Source: Clostridiales bacterium
GTDB lineage: Bacteria > Bacillota > Clostridia > Lutisporales > Lutisporaceae
Assembly (NCBI GenBank): GCA_012842725.1
Contig: DUSG01000219.1
Span: 1-12,733, forward strand
Length of the DNA stretch: 12,733 nt
Direction of reading: 5' to 3'
Positions 1-8,464 of this stretch are shown in pieces (the stretch's first letter is position 1; each line of letters opens with the position of its first letter). The position numbers and the translations under genes are program-made. The notes under the pieces are model-generated. The model did no database searches. It saw only the letters and a list, made by a program, of their open reading frames with translations, and was not told the origin of the DNA.

Positions 1-38
1 AAAACAACGATATTAATATACAAGGGGTTGGATTTTTT

Positions 39-1589
39 ATGCAGAAAAAAATGACTTACCTGCAAGGAGCATTTATTCTCACAATTGCTAACCTTCTTAC
101 CGGAATTTTGTCATTTGTATACAGGATATTTTTATCTAAATCCATTGGTGCTGAAGGTATGGGAGTATATCAACTCATAATGCCTCTTTATATGCTTTTT
201 ATAACTTTGGTGTCTGGAGGTCTGGCTACATCCATTTCCAAATTGGTGGCAGAAAACAAAGCAAAAGGAAACAATTCCAATGTGTTTAAAATAATTAAAA
301 TATCCCTCATAATGTCCGGGTTATGGAGTATTATATTTAGTATTCTCATCGCTTTTAATGCAGACTTTTTTGCTGAACGAATACTTAAGGATGACAGGAC
401 TCTACTATCTATAATCATATTTTCTCCGGCTATAGTATTTATCGCCTTATCCGCTGTTTTTAAAGGGTACTTTTATGGAATTGAAAAAACAAATATTCCG
501 GCAGTTATAGATATTTTTGAAAAACTGATAAGATTGGTTATCTTGGTTATAACAACAAATTATTTCATAGATTACGGTATTGAATATGTATGTGGCGGAG
601 CAATGTTAGCCATGGTTTCCGGAGAAATATTAAGTTTAATACTTCTTTTTGTAGCATACAGAAGAAAAAAGATACCATTGACATATAAAATGAAAACAGA
701 TTCCACTCTTTTCATTTTAAATAATATATTGATAATTGTAATTCCTTTATCTATTAGCGGTGCAATCAATACTATCATGGATATGCTAGATGCTGCTTTG
801 ATACCAACCCAATTACTCAAAGCAGGCTTCTCAAAACCGGTAGCTTTATCCATCTATGGTCAGCTAACTGGAATGATATTTCCTTTGATATATTTTCCCA
901 TGATCATAATTGGATCCTTATCTACTACTCTTATTCCATCTGCTGCCTATTCCTATGCTTCTGGCAATTGGATAGCTTTAAATAAAAAATGCAATGACTC
1001 ATTAACTATAGCTTCCATAATAGGTTTAGCTGCAACAATTGCATTTATGATGTATCCCAGAGAATTATGTGATGTGCTATTCAACTGTCCGGATGCTGAA
1101 AAACTTCTTTTCTGGTGTTCCATATCCTGCGTTCTAGAATACTGGCTTTTTATTCTAATGGCAATTATGAACGGTATAGGCCTTCAAAAAAAAGTTATGG
1201 AATTAACAATTTTAAATATACTTATAATGGTAATTTGCATAGTAGTCTTTATTCCAATTCCTAAAATAAATATTTATGGTTATATTTTAGGTTTTGCCAT
1301 AAGCACTTTAGTCGTAGTTTATCATTGCTTAAAAGCTATAACAAAAAAAACACCCATAAAAATAGATAATATCAGGTGTATAATAAAGCCTATCACTTGT
1401 TCGATACCTATGTTAATTGTTATAGGATTCCTCAACAATTATCTAGTATCCAATACGAATTTCAAATACAACATGATATTATCATATTTAATGGGATTTA
1501 TAATATATATGATAATGTTGTTAACAACCGGGACTATTAAGCCGCGTCAGATTATCAATGTTTTAAGTTTCAGAGTTCCTAAAATATAA
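39..1589 (+). CDS. spoVB: Stage V sporulation protein B-like polysaccharide/lipid flippase (MOP/MATE superfamily)
   Basis: A 516-aa, very hydrophobic protein with many membrane segments spread along its length, as in 12-14-helix MOP-superfamily exporters. The N-terminus, with the pattern YRIFLSKSIGAEGMGVYQL followed by a Gly/Ser-rich stretch and SISKLVAE, is typical of clostridial SpoVB proteins. Length is close to the roughly 518 aa of B. subtilis SpoVB. Family members flip undecaprenyl-linked glycan precursors across the membrane, and SpoVB itself is needed for spore cortex synthesis. The start at 39 has an AAGGGG ribosome site at about 22-27. A second ATG at 51 is possible but has no better site. 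A MurJ/YtgP-type role is the main alternative: in B. subtilis ytgP sits beside an rsuA-like gene, and such a gene occurs nearby here. The stop lies only 9 nt from the stop of the convergent regulator gene. Confidence 0.85.
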   Translation: MQKKMTYLQGAFILTIANLLTGILSFVYRIFLSKSIGAEGMGVYQLIMPLYMLFITLVSGGLATSISKLVAENKAKGNNSNVFKIIKISLIMSGLWSIIFSILIAFNADFFAERILKDDRTLLSIIIFSPAIVFIALSAVFKGYFYGIEKTNIPAVIDIFEKLIRLVILVITTNYFIDYGIEYVCGGAMLAMVSGEILSLILLFVAYRRKKIPLTYKMKTDSTLFILNNILIIVIPLSISGAINTIMDMLDAALIPTQLLKAGFSKPVALSIYGQLTGMIFPLIYFPMIIIGSLSTTLIPSAAYSYASGNWIALNKKCNDSLTIASIIGLAATIAFMMYPRELCDVLFNCPDAEKLLFWCSISCVLEYWLFILMAIMNGIGLQKKVMELTILNILIMVICIVVFIPIPKINIYGYILGFAISTLVVVYHCLKAITKKTPIKIDNIRCIIKPITCSIPMLIVIGFLNNYLVSNTNFKYNMILSYLMGFIIYMIMLLTTGTIKPRQIINVLSFRVPKI

Positions 1590-1598
1590 TTTTATATA

Positions 1599-2624
1599 TT
1601 ATTCCGCACTGAAGAAGTATTTATTAATATCATGTATAACCTTTTTAAGTCTTTCTTTATCAGCATAAAAATATTTAATATTCCTAATCTTTTCCTCTTT
1701 AACAAGCCCTGCTTGCTTAAGTATCTCAAGGTGATGTGATATTGTAGGTGTCGAAATTCCAATTATATCAGACAGGGCTTTTCCATAGCTCTTATTATTT
1801 ACTAAGATTCTCAATATTTCCATCCTTGACTTATCATCAATAACTTTCAACAGGCTGGAGAGCTCATCCAAAAGCGCTTCCTTTTTGTCTCTTGTAAATC
1901 TGCAGTCGATAACCATATATAAATTATTATCTGAATAAATTCTAATAAGCCTTGGTGATACAAAATATGATGGTATTATGTTATACTCCTTGTAACCTAC
2001 GAAAACTCTTTTTGGTTTGCCTGTAATCTTTTCCAATACTCCCTCTAGACTATCCTTCCCAATAAAGCTGTTGACATATGCAACACCTTCTTCAAGCTTG
2101 TCCATAGCTTGCTCCAGCTTTTTATTAAATCCATTTCTATATACTGCATAAAGTATTTTTACTGCTTTATCTTTAATCTCTTTAGGATTGTCGAAAAAAT
2201 ACATTAAAATGTCATTTTCTACAATCCATTTAATCTTTTCCTGAATCTTATATCTACAGTTTATATCAGTAAAAGCTTCGCTTATTTTTTCTTTCTCTAT
2301 ATTTTCATTAAGAAGATAAAAGAAGAAATCAATCACATCAGAATTATCAATATAATCTATAAATCTTTCAATGTCAGTCAATTCCTTGGCTTCCAGAACA
2401 TAATTAAGAAATTCTATGCCTCCTGCAGGATAATACTTTATAGTCTGTAAAGCTTCCAGTTCTTCTTGGCTTAGTATAGAAAGCATCTCTTCTGCCCATT
2501 TCATTTCATACTGATGATGAGCAGGGTCTGTAAGTAAATGAACAGCGCAAACCAACTCTATTACAGGCGAATAATAAATATTCACTTCGGGTAACCTTGA
2601 ACTACCATATACTTCAAGGGGCAT
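1599..2624 (-). CDS. ArsR-type winged-helix transcriptional regulator with long N-terminal domain
   Basis: A 341-aa protein. The C-terminal part (about 259-333) is a winged helix-turn-helix of the ArsR type: DDKSRMEILRILV leads into a recognition helix region STPTISHHLEILKQAGLV and a beta wing. The first 250 residues are an uncharacterised, mostly helical region rich in Glu, Lys and Ile, resembling the N-terminal domain seen in some larger ArsR-like regulators of Firmicutes. The Cys-x-Cys metal site of classical ArsR/SmtB sensors is absent, so metal sensing is not supported and the ligand is unknown. The start is well supported by a near-perfect AAGGAGGTG about 6 nt upstream of the ATG. It appears to be a single-gene unit, convergent with spoVB. 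A target cannot be named. Confidence 0.8.
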   Translation of the reverse strand: MPLEVYGSSRLPEVNIYYSPVIELVCAVHLLTDPAHHQYEMKWAEEMLSILSQEELEALQTIKYYPAGGIEFLNYVLEAKELTDIERFIDYIDNSDVIDFFFYLLNENIEKEKISEAFTDINCRYKIQEKIKWIVENDILMYFFDNPKEIKDKAVKILYAVYRNGFNKKLEQAMDKLEEGVAYVNSFIGKDSLEGVLEKITGKPKRVFVGYKEYNIIPSYFVSPRLIRIYSDNNLYMVIDCRFTRDKKEALLDELSSLLKVIDDKSRMEILRILVNNKSYGKALSDIIGISTPTISHHLEILKQAGLVKEEKIRNIKYFYADKERLKKVIHDINKYFFSAE

Positions 2625-2660
2625 ATATACACCTCCTTAATTCGACATCCATCTAGCGTT

Positions 2661-2689
2661 ATAATAACATCAAATATATTTCTATACAA
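2661..2689 (-). promoter_or_regulatory. Candidate vegetative (sigma-A-like) promoter of the ArsR-type gene
   Basis: On the minus strand, TTGTAT (2689-2684) is separated by exactly 17 nt from TATTAT (2666-2661). The -10 matches TATAAT at five of six positions and the -35 matches only the TTG. It lies about 37 nt upstream of the start codon, within the 74-nt gap to the pseudouridine synthase stop. No RNA data, so this is a pattern-based guess. Confidence 0.4.
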
Positions 2690-2698
2690 TAGTTTATT

Positions 2699-3424
2699 TT
2701 ACAATAAATTCAATAGAGCTTTTACTTCATCTTCTGTAAGCTCTCTATATTCACCGGGTTTCAATGTCTCGTCCAGCTTAAGATTGCCAATTCTCAACCT
2801 TTTCAGGTATATAACTTTCTTACCTACAGCCTGGAACATTCTTTTTATCTGATGAAATTTACCTTCTTTTATTTTAACGAGCACCTTTGACACTTGGGAT
2901 TCCTCAAGAATTTCTAACTCGGCAGGCAGAGTTTTGTATCCATCATCCAATACTATTCCTTCCCTGAAAGCTTCTACATCACTTTTCGTAACTCTACCAT
3001 AGACTTCCGCATAGTATTCCTTATCAATTTCTTTTTTTGGAGATGTAAGATAATGATTAAGCGTCCCGTCATTTGTTAAAAGAAGAAGCCCTTCGGTGTA
3101 TTTATCCAGTCTTCCAACGGGACTGGGATTAAACTTTAGATATTCCTCATTTATCAGATCTAATACAGTATGTTGATTCATATCCTCTGTAGCAGTTATT
3201 ACACCCTGAGGTTTGTTTAACATCAAATATATATATTTTCTATAAACTACTTCCTTTCCGTTAACCTTAATTGATTGTACCTCTGGGTCTATTTTCATTT
3301 CCGGATCTAATACAACAGTATCTTCAATCTCGACGGCACCACTTTTTATCATCTTCTTCACGTCTTTTCTACTGCCGTAACCCATATTGGCCAACACTTT
3401 GTCTAATCTCTGTAAATTGCTCAT
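2699..3424 (-). CDS. RsuA/RluB-family rRNA pseudouridine synthase
   Basis: A 241-aa enzyme counted from the ATG at 3424. Residues about 4-50 form an S4 RNA-binding domain (LQRLDKVLANMGYGSRK). The catalytic domain follows, with the family motif GRLDKYTEGLLLLTNDG at about 104-120; its Asp (about 107) is the expected catalytic nucleophile. A later FHQIKRMF motif is also typical. The family isomerises single uridines in 16S (RsuA) or 23S (RluB) rRNA; the sequence does not say which. I chose 3424 rather than the in-frame ATG at 3442 because GGAGGG (3430-3435) sits 5 nt upstream of 3424 and would otherwise lie inside the coding region. It is isolated from the upstream hydrolase by the terminator near 3505-3542, so it should have its own promoter, but I see no convincing one in 3436-3507. 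Confidence 0.92.
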   Translation of the reverse strand: MSNLQRLDKVLANMGYGSRKDVKKMIKSGAVEIEDTVVLDPEMKIDPEVQSIKVNGKEVVYRKYIYLMLNKPQGVITATEDMNQHTVLDLINEEYLKFNPSPVGRLDKYTEGLLLLTNDGTLNHYLTSPKKEIDKEYYAEVYGRVTKSDVEAFREGIVLDDGYKTLPAELEILEESQVSKVLVKIKEGKFHQIKRMFQAVGKKVIYLKRLRIGNLKLDETLKPGEYRELTEDEVKALLNLL

Positions 3425-3502
3425 ATTAACCCTCCGTAGCATATCAATATACTTAGTATGTTCAACATCACAACAACAATTCCTTCAATAGAGTTGAAAT
3501 AA

Positions 3503-3542
3503 GTAAAAAGAGGCTGTATTATTTTTACATCAACAGCCTCTT
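3503..3542 (-). terminator. Rho-independent terminator after the LysM/GH18 gene
   Basis: Perfect 10-bp inverted repeat, AAGAGGCTGT at 3508-3517 and ACAGCCTCTT at 3533-3542, with a 15-nt loop. On the minus strand the stem is followed by a T-rich tract (opposite 3505-3509 and beyond). It begins 5 nt after the hydrolase stop, the expected place for an intrinsic terminator of that transcript. Confidence 0.85.
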
Positions 3543-3547
3543 ATAAA

Positions 3548-4834
3548 CTAAATCACTTTTACAATATTAAACATATTATTAAGCAATGTCCAATTCTGCA
3601 CAAAGGGCTCTCCTAATACCCAGTAACTTATTCCTTTAAGCCTCATATTAGCGACCATTTCATTCTTTGCTTTCATGCTTCTTGCATCTTCGAACCATAC
3701 AACATGTTCTACTCCATTTTCATCCCTATAATTAAAATGAGGGGATTGAGCTGTTTCATCAAATTGTATTTCTGCACCGACATTTGCAGCCAGCCTTACA
3801 GCTTCATCGGGGCTTATCCTTCTTGCCCATTCTCCTCCGGGAGTATATGGCAATGACCAATCGTATCCATACAAAGGTGCTCCCACCAAAATCTTATTCC
3901 TTGGTATTACTGAAACGGCATAGTTTAAGACTTTCGCCACTTCATTAATAGGTGCTACCGCCATTGGCGGTCCTCCTGACCATCCCCATTCATAGGTCAT
4001 CAATATTACAAAGTCCACAATTTCCCCGTGGGCTCTGTAATCATGAGCACCATGCCAGGCACCAGTTGTTACGTCTGTAGTTTTGGGAGCTAATGCCGTA
4101 GAAACTACAAAATTATTGCTATGAAGCTGGGTTGTGATTCTACGTAAAAAATTATTATAAAGCTGTCTATCAGCCGGAGAAACTCTTTCAAAATCTATAT
4201 TTAACCCGAAGTATCCCTTATTTCTCATGTTAGAAATGACATTATTGATTAGATTTTGCTGTATGGTTTCATTGCTGAGTATTGTATGGGCAAGCTGCGT
4301 ATCAAAATTACCGTTTCTGAAATTGGTTATTATCATCAGCGGTGCAACATTATTATCTCTTGCTACCTGGATTATGGCTTCATCATTTATGTTGTTCAAT
4401 GTGCCATCTTCATTGACCTGATAGCTGAAAGGGCTTATATATGTGAGATATGGTGCCACTTCTTCTACATATCCTGCAGCTGCTTCACCTGTCTCATGTT
4501 CTACATATGCATTGATTTCCATATACCCATAATTCTTACTCTCACTGGGTATCCTGATTTCCAATCCTGGATAAATCAAAGCAGGATTAGTGATTCTATT
4601 ATATACAGCAAGCCTTTCTACTGTGGTGCCAAACCTCCTTGCAACGCTCCAAAGTGAATCCCCCGGTCTGATGACGTATGCTCTTGCTTCTTGGGGTATT
4701 ATCAATCCCTGACCAATCACCAGATGGGACAAGTCTTCAATGCCGTTTGCTTCAACTATAGTATTTACTGAAACTCCAAATTGTCTGGCAATAGACCATA
4801 GAGTATCTCCTCTTTTAACCACATAGACAGTCAT
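3548..4834 (-). CDS. sleL: LysM-LysM-GH18 spore cortex lytic hydrolase, YaaH/SleL type
   Basis: A 428-aa protein with two N-terminal LysM modules (about residues 3-47, YVVKRGDTLWSIARQFG, and 52-96, YVIRPGDSLWSVARRFG) followed by a glycoside hydrolase family 18 barrel (about 103-428). The GH18 active-site strand reads GLNIDFE, with Asp214 and Glu216 as the expected catalytic pair. The first acidic residue of the long DGxDxDxE form is not Asp here, and the second is Asn as in other spore enzymes. Architecture and length match B. cereus SleL and B. subtilis YaaH, which act on spore peptidoglycan during germination. There is no signal peptide, as in YaaH-type proteins that localise through LysM. 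ATG 4834 is preferred over TTG 4852 because an AGGGGAT ribosome site (4842-4847) lies 7 nt upstream of the ATG. It is 92 nt downstream of propeller B with no strong terminator between them. Confidence 0.9.
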   Translation of the reverse strand: MTVYVVKRGDTLWSIARQFGVSVNTIVEANGIEDLSHLVIGQGLIIPQEARAYVIRPGDSLWSVARRFGTTVERLAVYNRITNPALIYPGLEIRIPSESKNYGYMEINAYVEHETGEAAAGYVEEVAPYLTYISPFSYQVNEDGTLNNINDEAIIQVARDNNVAPLMIITNFRNGNFDTQLAHTILSNETIQQNLINNVISNMRNKGYFGLNIDFERVSPADRQLYNNFLRRITTQLHSNNFVVSTALAPKTTDVTTGAWHGAHDYRAHGEIVDFVILMTYEWGWSGGPPMAVAPINEVAKVLNYAVSVIPRNKILVGAPLYGYDWSLPYTPGGEWARRISPDEAVRLAANVGAEIQFDETAQSPHFNYRDENGVEHVVWFEDARSMKAKNEMVANMRLKGISYWVLGEPFVQNWTLLNNMFNIVKVI

Positions 4835-4926
4835 TTCAACATCCCCTAACAATAATTCTAAATAGGCCTTATTATCATAATATTCATCATAAAAAAAACT
4901 GTTAAGGGATTAATAATGAGTTATCT

Positions 4927-6030
4927 CTATAATACGGGCACCATACCAATAGCTATACCAGTTGGACCTGCTCCAACGGTTACACTACCATGAACTGAAT
5001 CATCCACTACATTGACTAATGTGACATTTGTAGTGTCTTGTATAGATACATATGCTTTAGCACTATTTGGTGTTATTGCAATTGAGTGGGGTGTAGCTCC
5101 AAGTAAAACTGTAGCAACTATCGTATTGGTTGCTGTATCGATAACTGATAAACTATCGCTGCCTTCGTTTGCTATATATGCTTTTGCTCCATCAGGTGTT
5201 ATTGCTACTGCACGAGGTGCATTGCCTACTGAAATTGTACTAATAATTGTATTGTCTGATAAGTCTATGACAGAAACATCGTTGCTGCCTGAATTGGCAA
5301 CATAAGCTTTAGAACCATCTGGTGTTATAGCTATTGCAAAGGGAGTGGTGCCAACATTTACGGTATCAATGATTGTATCCGTTGATATATCTATCACAAC
5401 AATACTATTATTAAGAGGATTCGTCACATACCCTCTGGTACTATCCGGTGTGATGGCTATTGCGGTGGGAGCATCCGTACTGATTGTCCCTATCACGGTA
5501 TCACTAGATACATCTATAACCGAAAGAGTATTTGCAATATTATTAGCAACATAAGCTTTTGCATTATTAGGAGTGATTGCTATTCCAAGAGGATTTTGAC
5601 TTACGTATATCACCGATATAACACTATTGCTCAAAGTATCTATAACCGACACAGTCTGATCAGCATTATTCACCACATATACTTTAGACCCGTCTGAGGT
5701 TATTGCTGCATTAACTGGTCCTTCACCAACAACAATAGTGTTTATTAGCGTATCAGTATTGGTATCAATTACATTAACAGTAGTTCCGTCATTTTCTCTA
5801 TTGATGGCAACATATGCTAATGGTAAAACAGGCAGCTTTCTAATAGAGCAGATATCCTTACAGCAGACATTTATTATTGTATTATCTAACCTCCTCAATT
5901 GAATAACATTTCCTGTTATATTTCCTACCAATCTGCCCACAAAAGTATCACATAGAGTTTTTATCTCAACTGCGCTGCCGTCTTCAATATCTGCTAATAA
6001 CTCTGTACATAAACATCCTGATATACCCAT
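4927..6030 (-). CDS. Seven-bladed YVTN beta-propeller protein with Cys-rich N-terminal domain (copy B)
   Basis: A 367-aa protein from ATG 6030. Residues 1-70 form a small Cys-rich domain with Cys at 6, 8, 27, 56, 57 and 61. Its strand pattern (VEIKT, FVGRLVGN, NVIQL, INVCCKDICSI) resembles a small Sm-like barrel; that resemblance is inference. Seven repeats of about 42 residues follow, each with a core like AYVANxxSNxVSVID and ending AITPDGxK, the hallmark of 40-residue YVTN propellers; seven should close one propeller. There is no signal peptide or membrane anchor. ATG 6030 fits the AAGGAG site (6039-6044) better than the in-frame GTG at 6036, and it matches the start of the paralogue. It lies 51 nt after the three-domain protein gene and is probably co-transcribed with it. 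A spore-surface role is inferred from context only; other YVTN proteins are cytosolic or extracellular scaffolds. Confidence 0.85.
   Translation of the reverse strand: MGISGCLCTELLADIEDGSAVEIKTLCDTFVGRLVGNITGNVIQLRRLDNTIINVCCKDICSIRKLPVLPLAYVAINRENDGTTVNVIDTNTDTLINTIVVGEGPVNAAITSDGSKVYVVNNADQTVSVIDTLSNSVISVIYVSQNPLGIAITPNNAKAYVANNIANTLSVIDVSSDTVIGTISTDAPTAIAITPDSTRGYVTNPLNNSIVVIDISTDTIIDTVNVGTTPFAIAITPDGSKAYVANSGSNDVSVIDLSDNTIISTISVGNAPRAVAITPDGAKAYIANEGSDSLSVIDTATNTIVATVLLGATPHSIAITPNSAKAYVSIQDTTNVTLVNVVDDSVHGSVTVGAGPTGIAIGMVPVL
4928..5826 (-). repeat. Seven tandem YVTN propeller repeats in copy B (coding)
   Basis: Seven protein repeats of 41-46 residues, seen at DNA level as a periodic unit of about 126 bp. 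Blade 3 is one residue shorter than its neighbours at the turn after its last strand (TISTDAPTAIA against TISVGNAPRAVA). The same shortening occurs in blade 3 of the other copy. Confidence 0.8.
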
Positions 6031-6081
6031 GACCACATCTCCTTAATAATATATATGATGAGAAAAATGCGCTTACATGCA

Positions 6082-7500
6082 TTATGTCAAACGACCAAAA
6101 ACCACTTTGTCTATTTGAACAAAAGATTCCTCACTTATGCTTCTGGGTTTAGTAAATTGAATTCTGGCTGCTGCAGTACCAGGAGGTGCCGGCTCAGTAA
6201 TACCTGTAAAAACCAACCATTGAGTTATTGAACCTGGGTTAGCAGTCCCCTCACTAAAAATGCTCAGACCCAAGCTAATCTCTACACCATTATTATCAAG
6301 CCATAGGACTCTTGCCAATATATTCCCAGAAACACCTCCACCGCTGGCTCTGAGAACCTTTAAACCATAATTAAGCAAATAGCAATGACCCTCAGCACCG
6401 TCTAATGGGACGTCCTGAAAAAATGCGCCGCCAGTGAAGGTAACGTGTGCAACGAATTGTCCTTCATATGCAGCGTTTTCCGCATTTATCCCTGTATCCA
6501 CCAATGTCCAGCCGTTTGCCCCATCCTCAAAGCTGGGATTTTGTATTAGGTTATCTGTGCTAACCCTTGCCAGAATTACCTGATCAATATTGAGCGTTCC
6601 ATCCCCCAAGATTACAGCTTCAAATAATATTCTAGCTTTTACAGCACCAAGTGCTGCCGGGTCAGTTATATCCAAATAGGTAAGATAGTTTTGTTGTAAA
6701 GCAAGAGTATCACCAGGAATATCAATTTCCAGTCCTGTCCCAATGATATTATCCCCTGCATCCAACCATAGTACCTTAGCATTCAGGGCACCATCCCCTT
6801 CTGTATGGACACCGAAGCTAAACAGATAGGAAGAATTGGCAGGATGATTATCAATGAGTATATCTTGAAAAAGAGTGCCTCCCGAATCAGTAGTCGTACT
6901 GGCAGCCCCCTGCAAAGTAGTATCGAAATTGGATCCAAATGTGGTCGTAGTCCAATTTGTCAATCCTAGTTCAAAACTGTAGTTTTTCACAAGATTGATT
7001 GTACTGATAGGTACAAGAATTACCTGGTCGGCGGAAACTGTAGACTCCCCGAAGCCTATATCTTTGCTGAACAATAATCTTGCAAAGACAGCCCCAGCAG
7101 GAGGTGCATCTGTAATATCAAAAAAGGTTACTCTGGAATTATCTGATGGTCTACTATTTGTTGTCTCATCGCAAATATACATTCTAAGTCCGGTAGAAAT
7201 ATAATTATGATTGCTATCCAGCCAGAGAACTTCTACCGTAAATTTTGGTTGATTCTGACTGACCATATTAAAACTTAGCAGCAAGGGAGAACAATCAGTA
7301 CCGGCTAAAGGTATATCCTGAAACATACTTGCTACATCAATACCCATTCTTGCTACCTGAGTGCCTTCGAAAGTAGAAGTACCAAAAGTATCTACATTAT
7401 CGGTGGCAGTCCATCCTGCCAAACCGGCTTCAAAACTTGGATTTTGTACTAGATTAAAGCATCTGTGTCCTATAATTGGTACTATGCTTCCACATCCCAT
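6082..7500 (-). CDS. Triple jelly-roll (carbohydrate-binding-like) domain protein, copy B
   Basis: A 472-aa protein made of three related domains at about 15-165, 168-314 and 317-472. Each opens with a motif like NLxQNPSFExGLxxWT, carries a central FQDxPL and VLWLDxNxN, and ends with ARxxF then a DQVIL-type strand. This layout resembles beta-sandwich carbohydrate-binding domains (CBM4/9-like) and the NTTRR-F1-type domain found at the N-termini of repeat-rich surface proteins in spore formers; the family call is by eye. There is no signal peptide, no lipobox and no catalytic motif, so a structural or binding role is likely. The start ATG has GGAG at 7509-7512. It lies 94 nt after yheC/D and 51 nt before propeller B; no strong terminator intervenes on either side. 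The other 472-aa protein has the same length and domain order. Confidence 0.75.
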   Translation of the reverse strand: MGCGSIVPIIGHRCFNLVQNPSFEAGLAGWTATDNVDTFGTSTFEGTQVARMGIDVASMFQDIPLAGTDCSPLLLSFNMVSQNQPKFTVEVLWLDSNHNYISTGLRMYICDETTNSRPSDNSRVTFFDITDAPPAGAVFARLLFSKDIGFGESTVSADQVILVPISTINLVKNYSFELGLTNWTTTTFGSNFDTTLQGAASTTTDSGGTLFQDILIDNHPANSSYLFSFGVHTEGDGALNAKVLWLDAGDNIIGTGLEIDIPGDTLALQQNYLTYLDITDPAALGAVKARILFEAVILGDGTLNIDQVILARVSTDNLIQNPSFEDGANGWTLVDTGINAENAAYEGQFVAHVTFTGGAFFQDVPLDGAEGHCYLLNYGLKVLRASGGGVSGNILARVLWLDNNGVEISLGLSIFSEGTANPGSITQWLVFTGITEPAPPGTAAARIQFTKPRSISEESFVQIDKVVFGRLT

Positions 7501-7594
7501 AATATCAACTCCATATAATATTAAATTATATAATAAGTGTTGGTAATTTTAGATATAATCTTCCAGAGCAATATTCATAGCCAATAATTAAGAT

Positions 7595-8464
7595 TTACGA
7601 ACTTGCTGCCAGATAAGCAGCATACTCTATAGGGGTAATAAACGACTTCTGCAATGTTTCTTTGCTTATTCGTCCTAATACTGTCTTTTCAGGTTTGCCA
7701 TTCACTTCAATAATCCAAAGCTTCCCGCTGGGTTCTATACCAAAATCAACACTGATTTCACCCAGGAAGCACAGTTTTTCTTCAAGAATTTTCGCTGTCA
7801 ATAGACTGATCTCCCGTAATTTAGTCAAAATAGATTTATCAAAGCCTGTGTCCTCAAGAACTTTGTGAATTCTTTGAACTCCATAGGTTAAATTGGTTAC
7901 AAAAAAATTTCTGTAACCTACTCTGCTCATATCTGCTGTAACATCCCAAATCCCATTTTTATTTTTCTGCACCAGCATGCGCATGTCGAATACATGTCCA
8001 TCTATCAACCCAAAGGATATAAAAGGCTGAATTAAATAATTTTCAGGTTTGAATAGCTTTTCAATATATAAAATAAAATTATCTTCGTTGTTAATTATTT
8101 TTAGAGGATAAAATGTCTGCTTATAAACTTTATACTCGTTGTTCTGAAACGTAAACCTCAATATTCCGGCTCCCATTGATCCTTTAGCAGGTTTTATCAA
8201 TGCAGTTCCTTTCTCATGAAGCAAATTCAGCAAAAGCTCCCTGGTATATGGATACGTAGGGAGCATAAAGTCTTCTAAACCATTTTCTTTTAGTATCGAA
8301 TAGACTGTATACTTATCAAATAGAGTAAAGCTATTAAAGATCTTCCCTTTGCCTATAACACTTTCCAACTTATCAGTAATTATTGTAGAACTTGTATAGC
8401 ATCGATTGTATATAGAGTCAGGGAATCTTGTTACTTTTTCTTCCCAATCACCGTTATTGAGCAC
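7595..8464 (-). CDS. YheC/YheD-family ATP-grasp endospore coat-associated protein (5' end disturbed)
   Basis: A 289-aa open frame counted from GTG 8464. It carries the YheC/YheD ATP-grasp signature in order: FPDSIYNRC (14-22), ALIKPAKGSMGAG (88-100, Lys91 for nucleotide), YLIQPFI (143-149), FDMRMLVQKN (159-168) and LWIIEVNGKPEKT (249-261, Glu253 and Asn255 as metal ligands). B. subtilis YheC and YheD are associated with the spore coat; their substrate is not established to my knowledge. The frame stays open about 48 codons upstream of the GTG with family-like sequence, so the true protein is probably longer (see 8465-8612). If GTG 8464 is used, the protein lacks its N-terminal lobe, though it keeps the ATP-binding residues. 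It follows propeller A closely and precedes the second 472-aa gene, suggesting co-transcription. Confidence 0.85.
   Translation of the reverse strand: MLNNGDWEEKVTRFPDSIYNRCYTSSTIITDKLESVIGKGKIFNSFTLFDKYTVYSILKENGLEDFMLPTYPYTRELLLNLLHEKGTALIKPAKGSMGAGILRFTFQNNEYKVYKQTFYPLKIINNEDNFILYIEKLFKPENYLIQPFISFGLIDGHVFDMRMLVQKNKNGIWDVTADMSRVGYRNFFVTNLTYGVQRIHKVLEDTGFDKSILTKLREISLLTAKILEEKLCFLGEISVDFGIEPSGKLWIIEVNGKPEKTVLGRISKETLQKSFITPIEYAAYLAASS

Noticed and set aside
1590..1598. Bidirectional terminator between the convergent spoVB and regulator stops
   Set aside because: The 9-nt gap and its flanks contain only AT-rich weak pairing with no GC stem.
4256..4657. Plus-strand open frame of 133 aa opposite the GH18 domain
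   Set aside because: It lies wholly inside the well-supported hydrolase gene on the other strand, has no ribosome site, and its composition looks like antisense of that gene.
4853..4926. Possible terminator between propeller B and the hydrolase, because of an eight-T run on the minus strand opposite 4891-4898
   Set aside because: The only inverted repeat before the T-run is a 4-bp AT stem (TTAA/TTAA), too weak for an intrinsic terminator.
5012..5554. Plus-strand open frames with repeated Val/Ile/Thr-rich sequence opposite propeller B (and similar ones at 8761-9536 opposite propeller A)
   Set aside because: These are antisense readings of the propeller repeats. Their own periodicity comes from the coding repeats on the minus strand.
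7501..7594. Promoter ahead of the second 472-aa gene (TATAAT and AATATTATA matches)
   Set aside because: The TATAAT has no acceptable -35, and the sigma-K-like match would start transcription inside or after the ribosome site. Read-through from yheC/D explains expression better.
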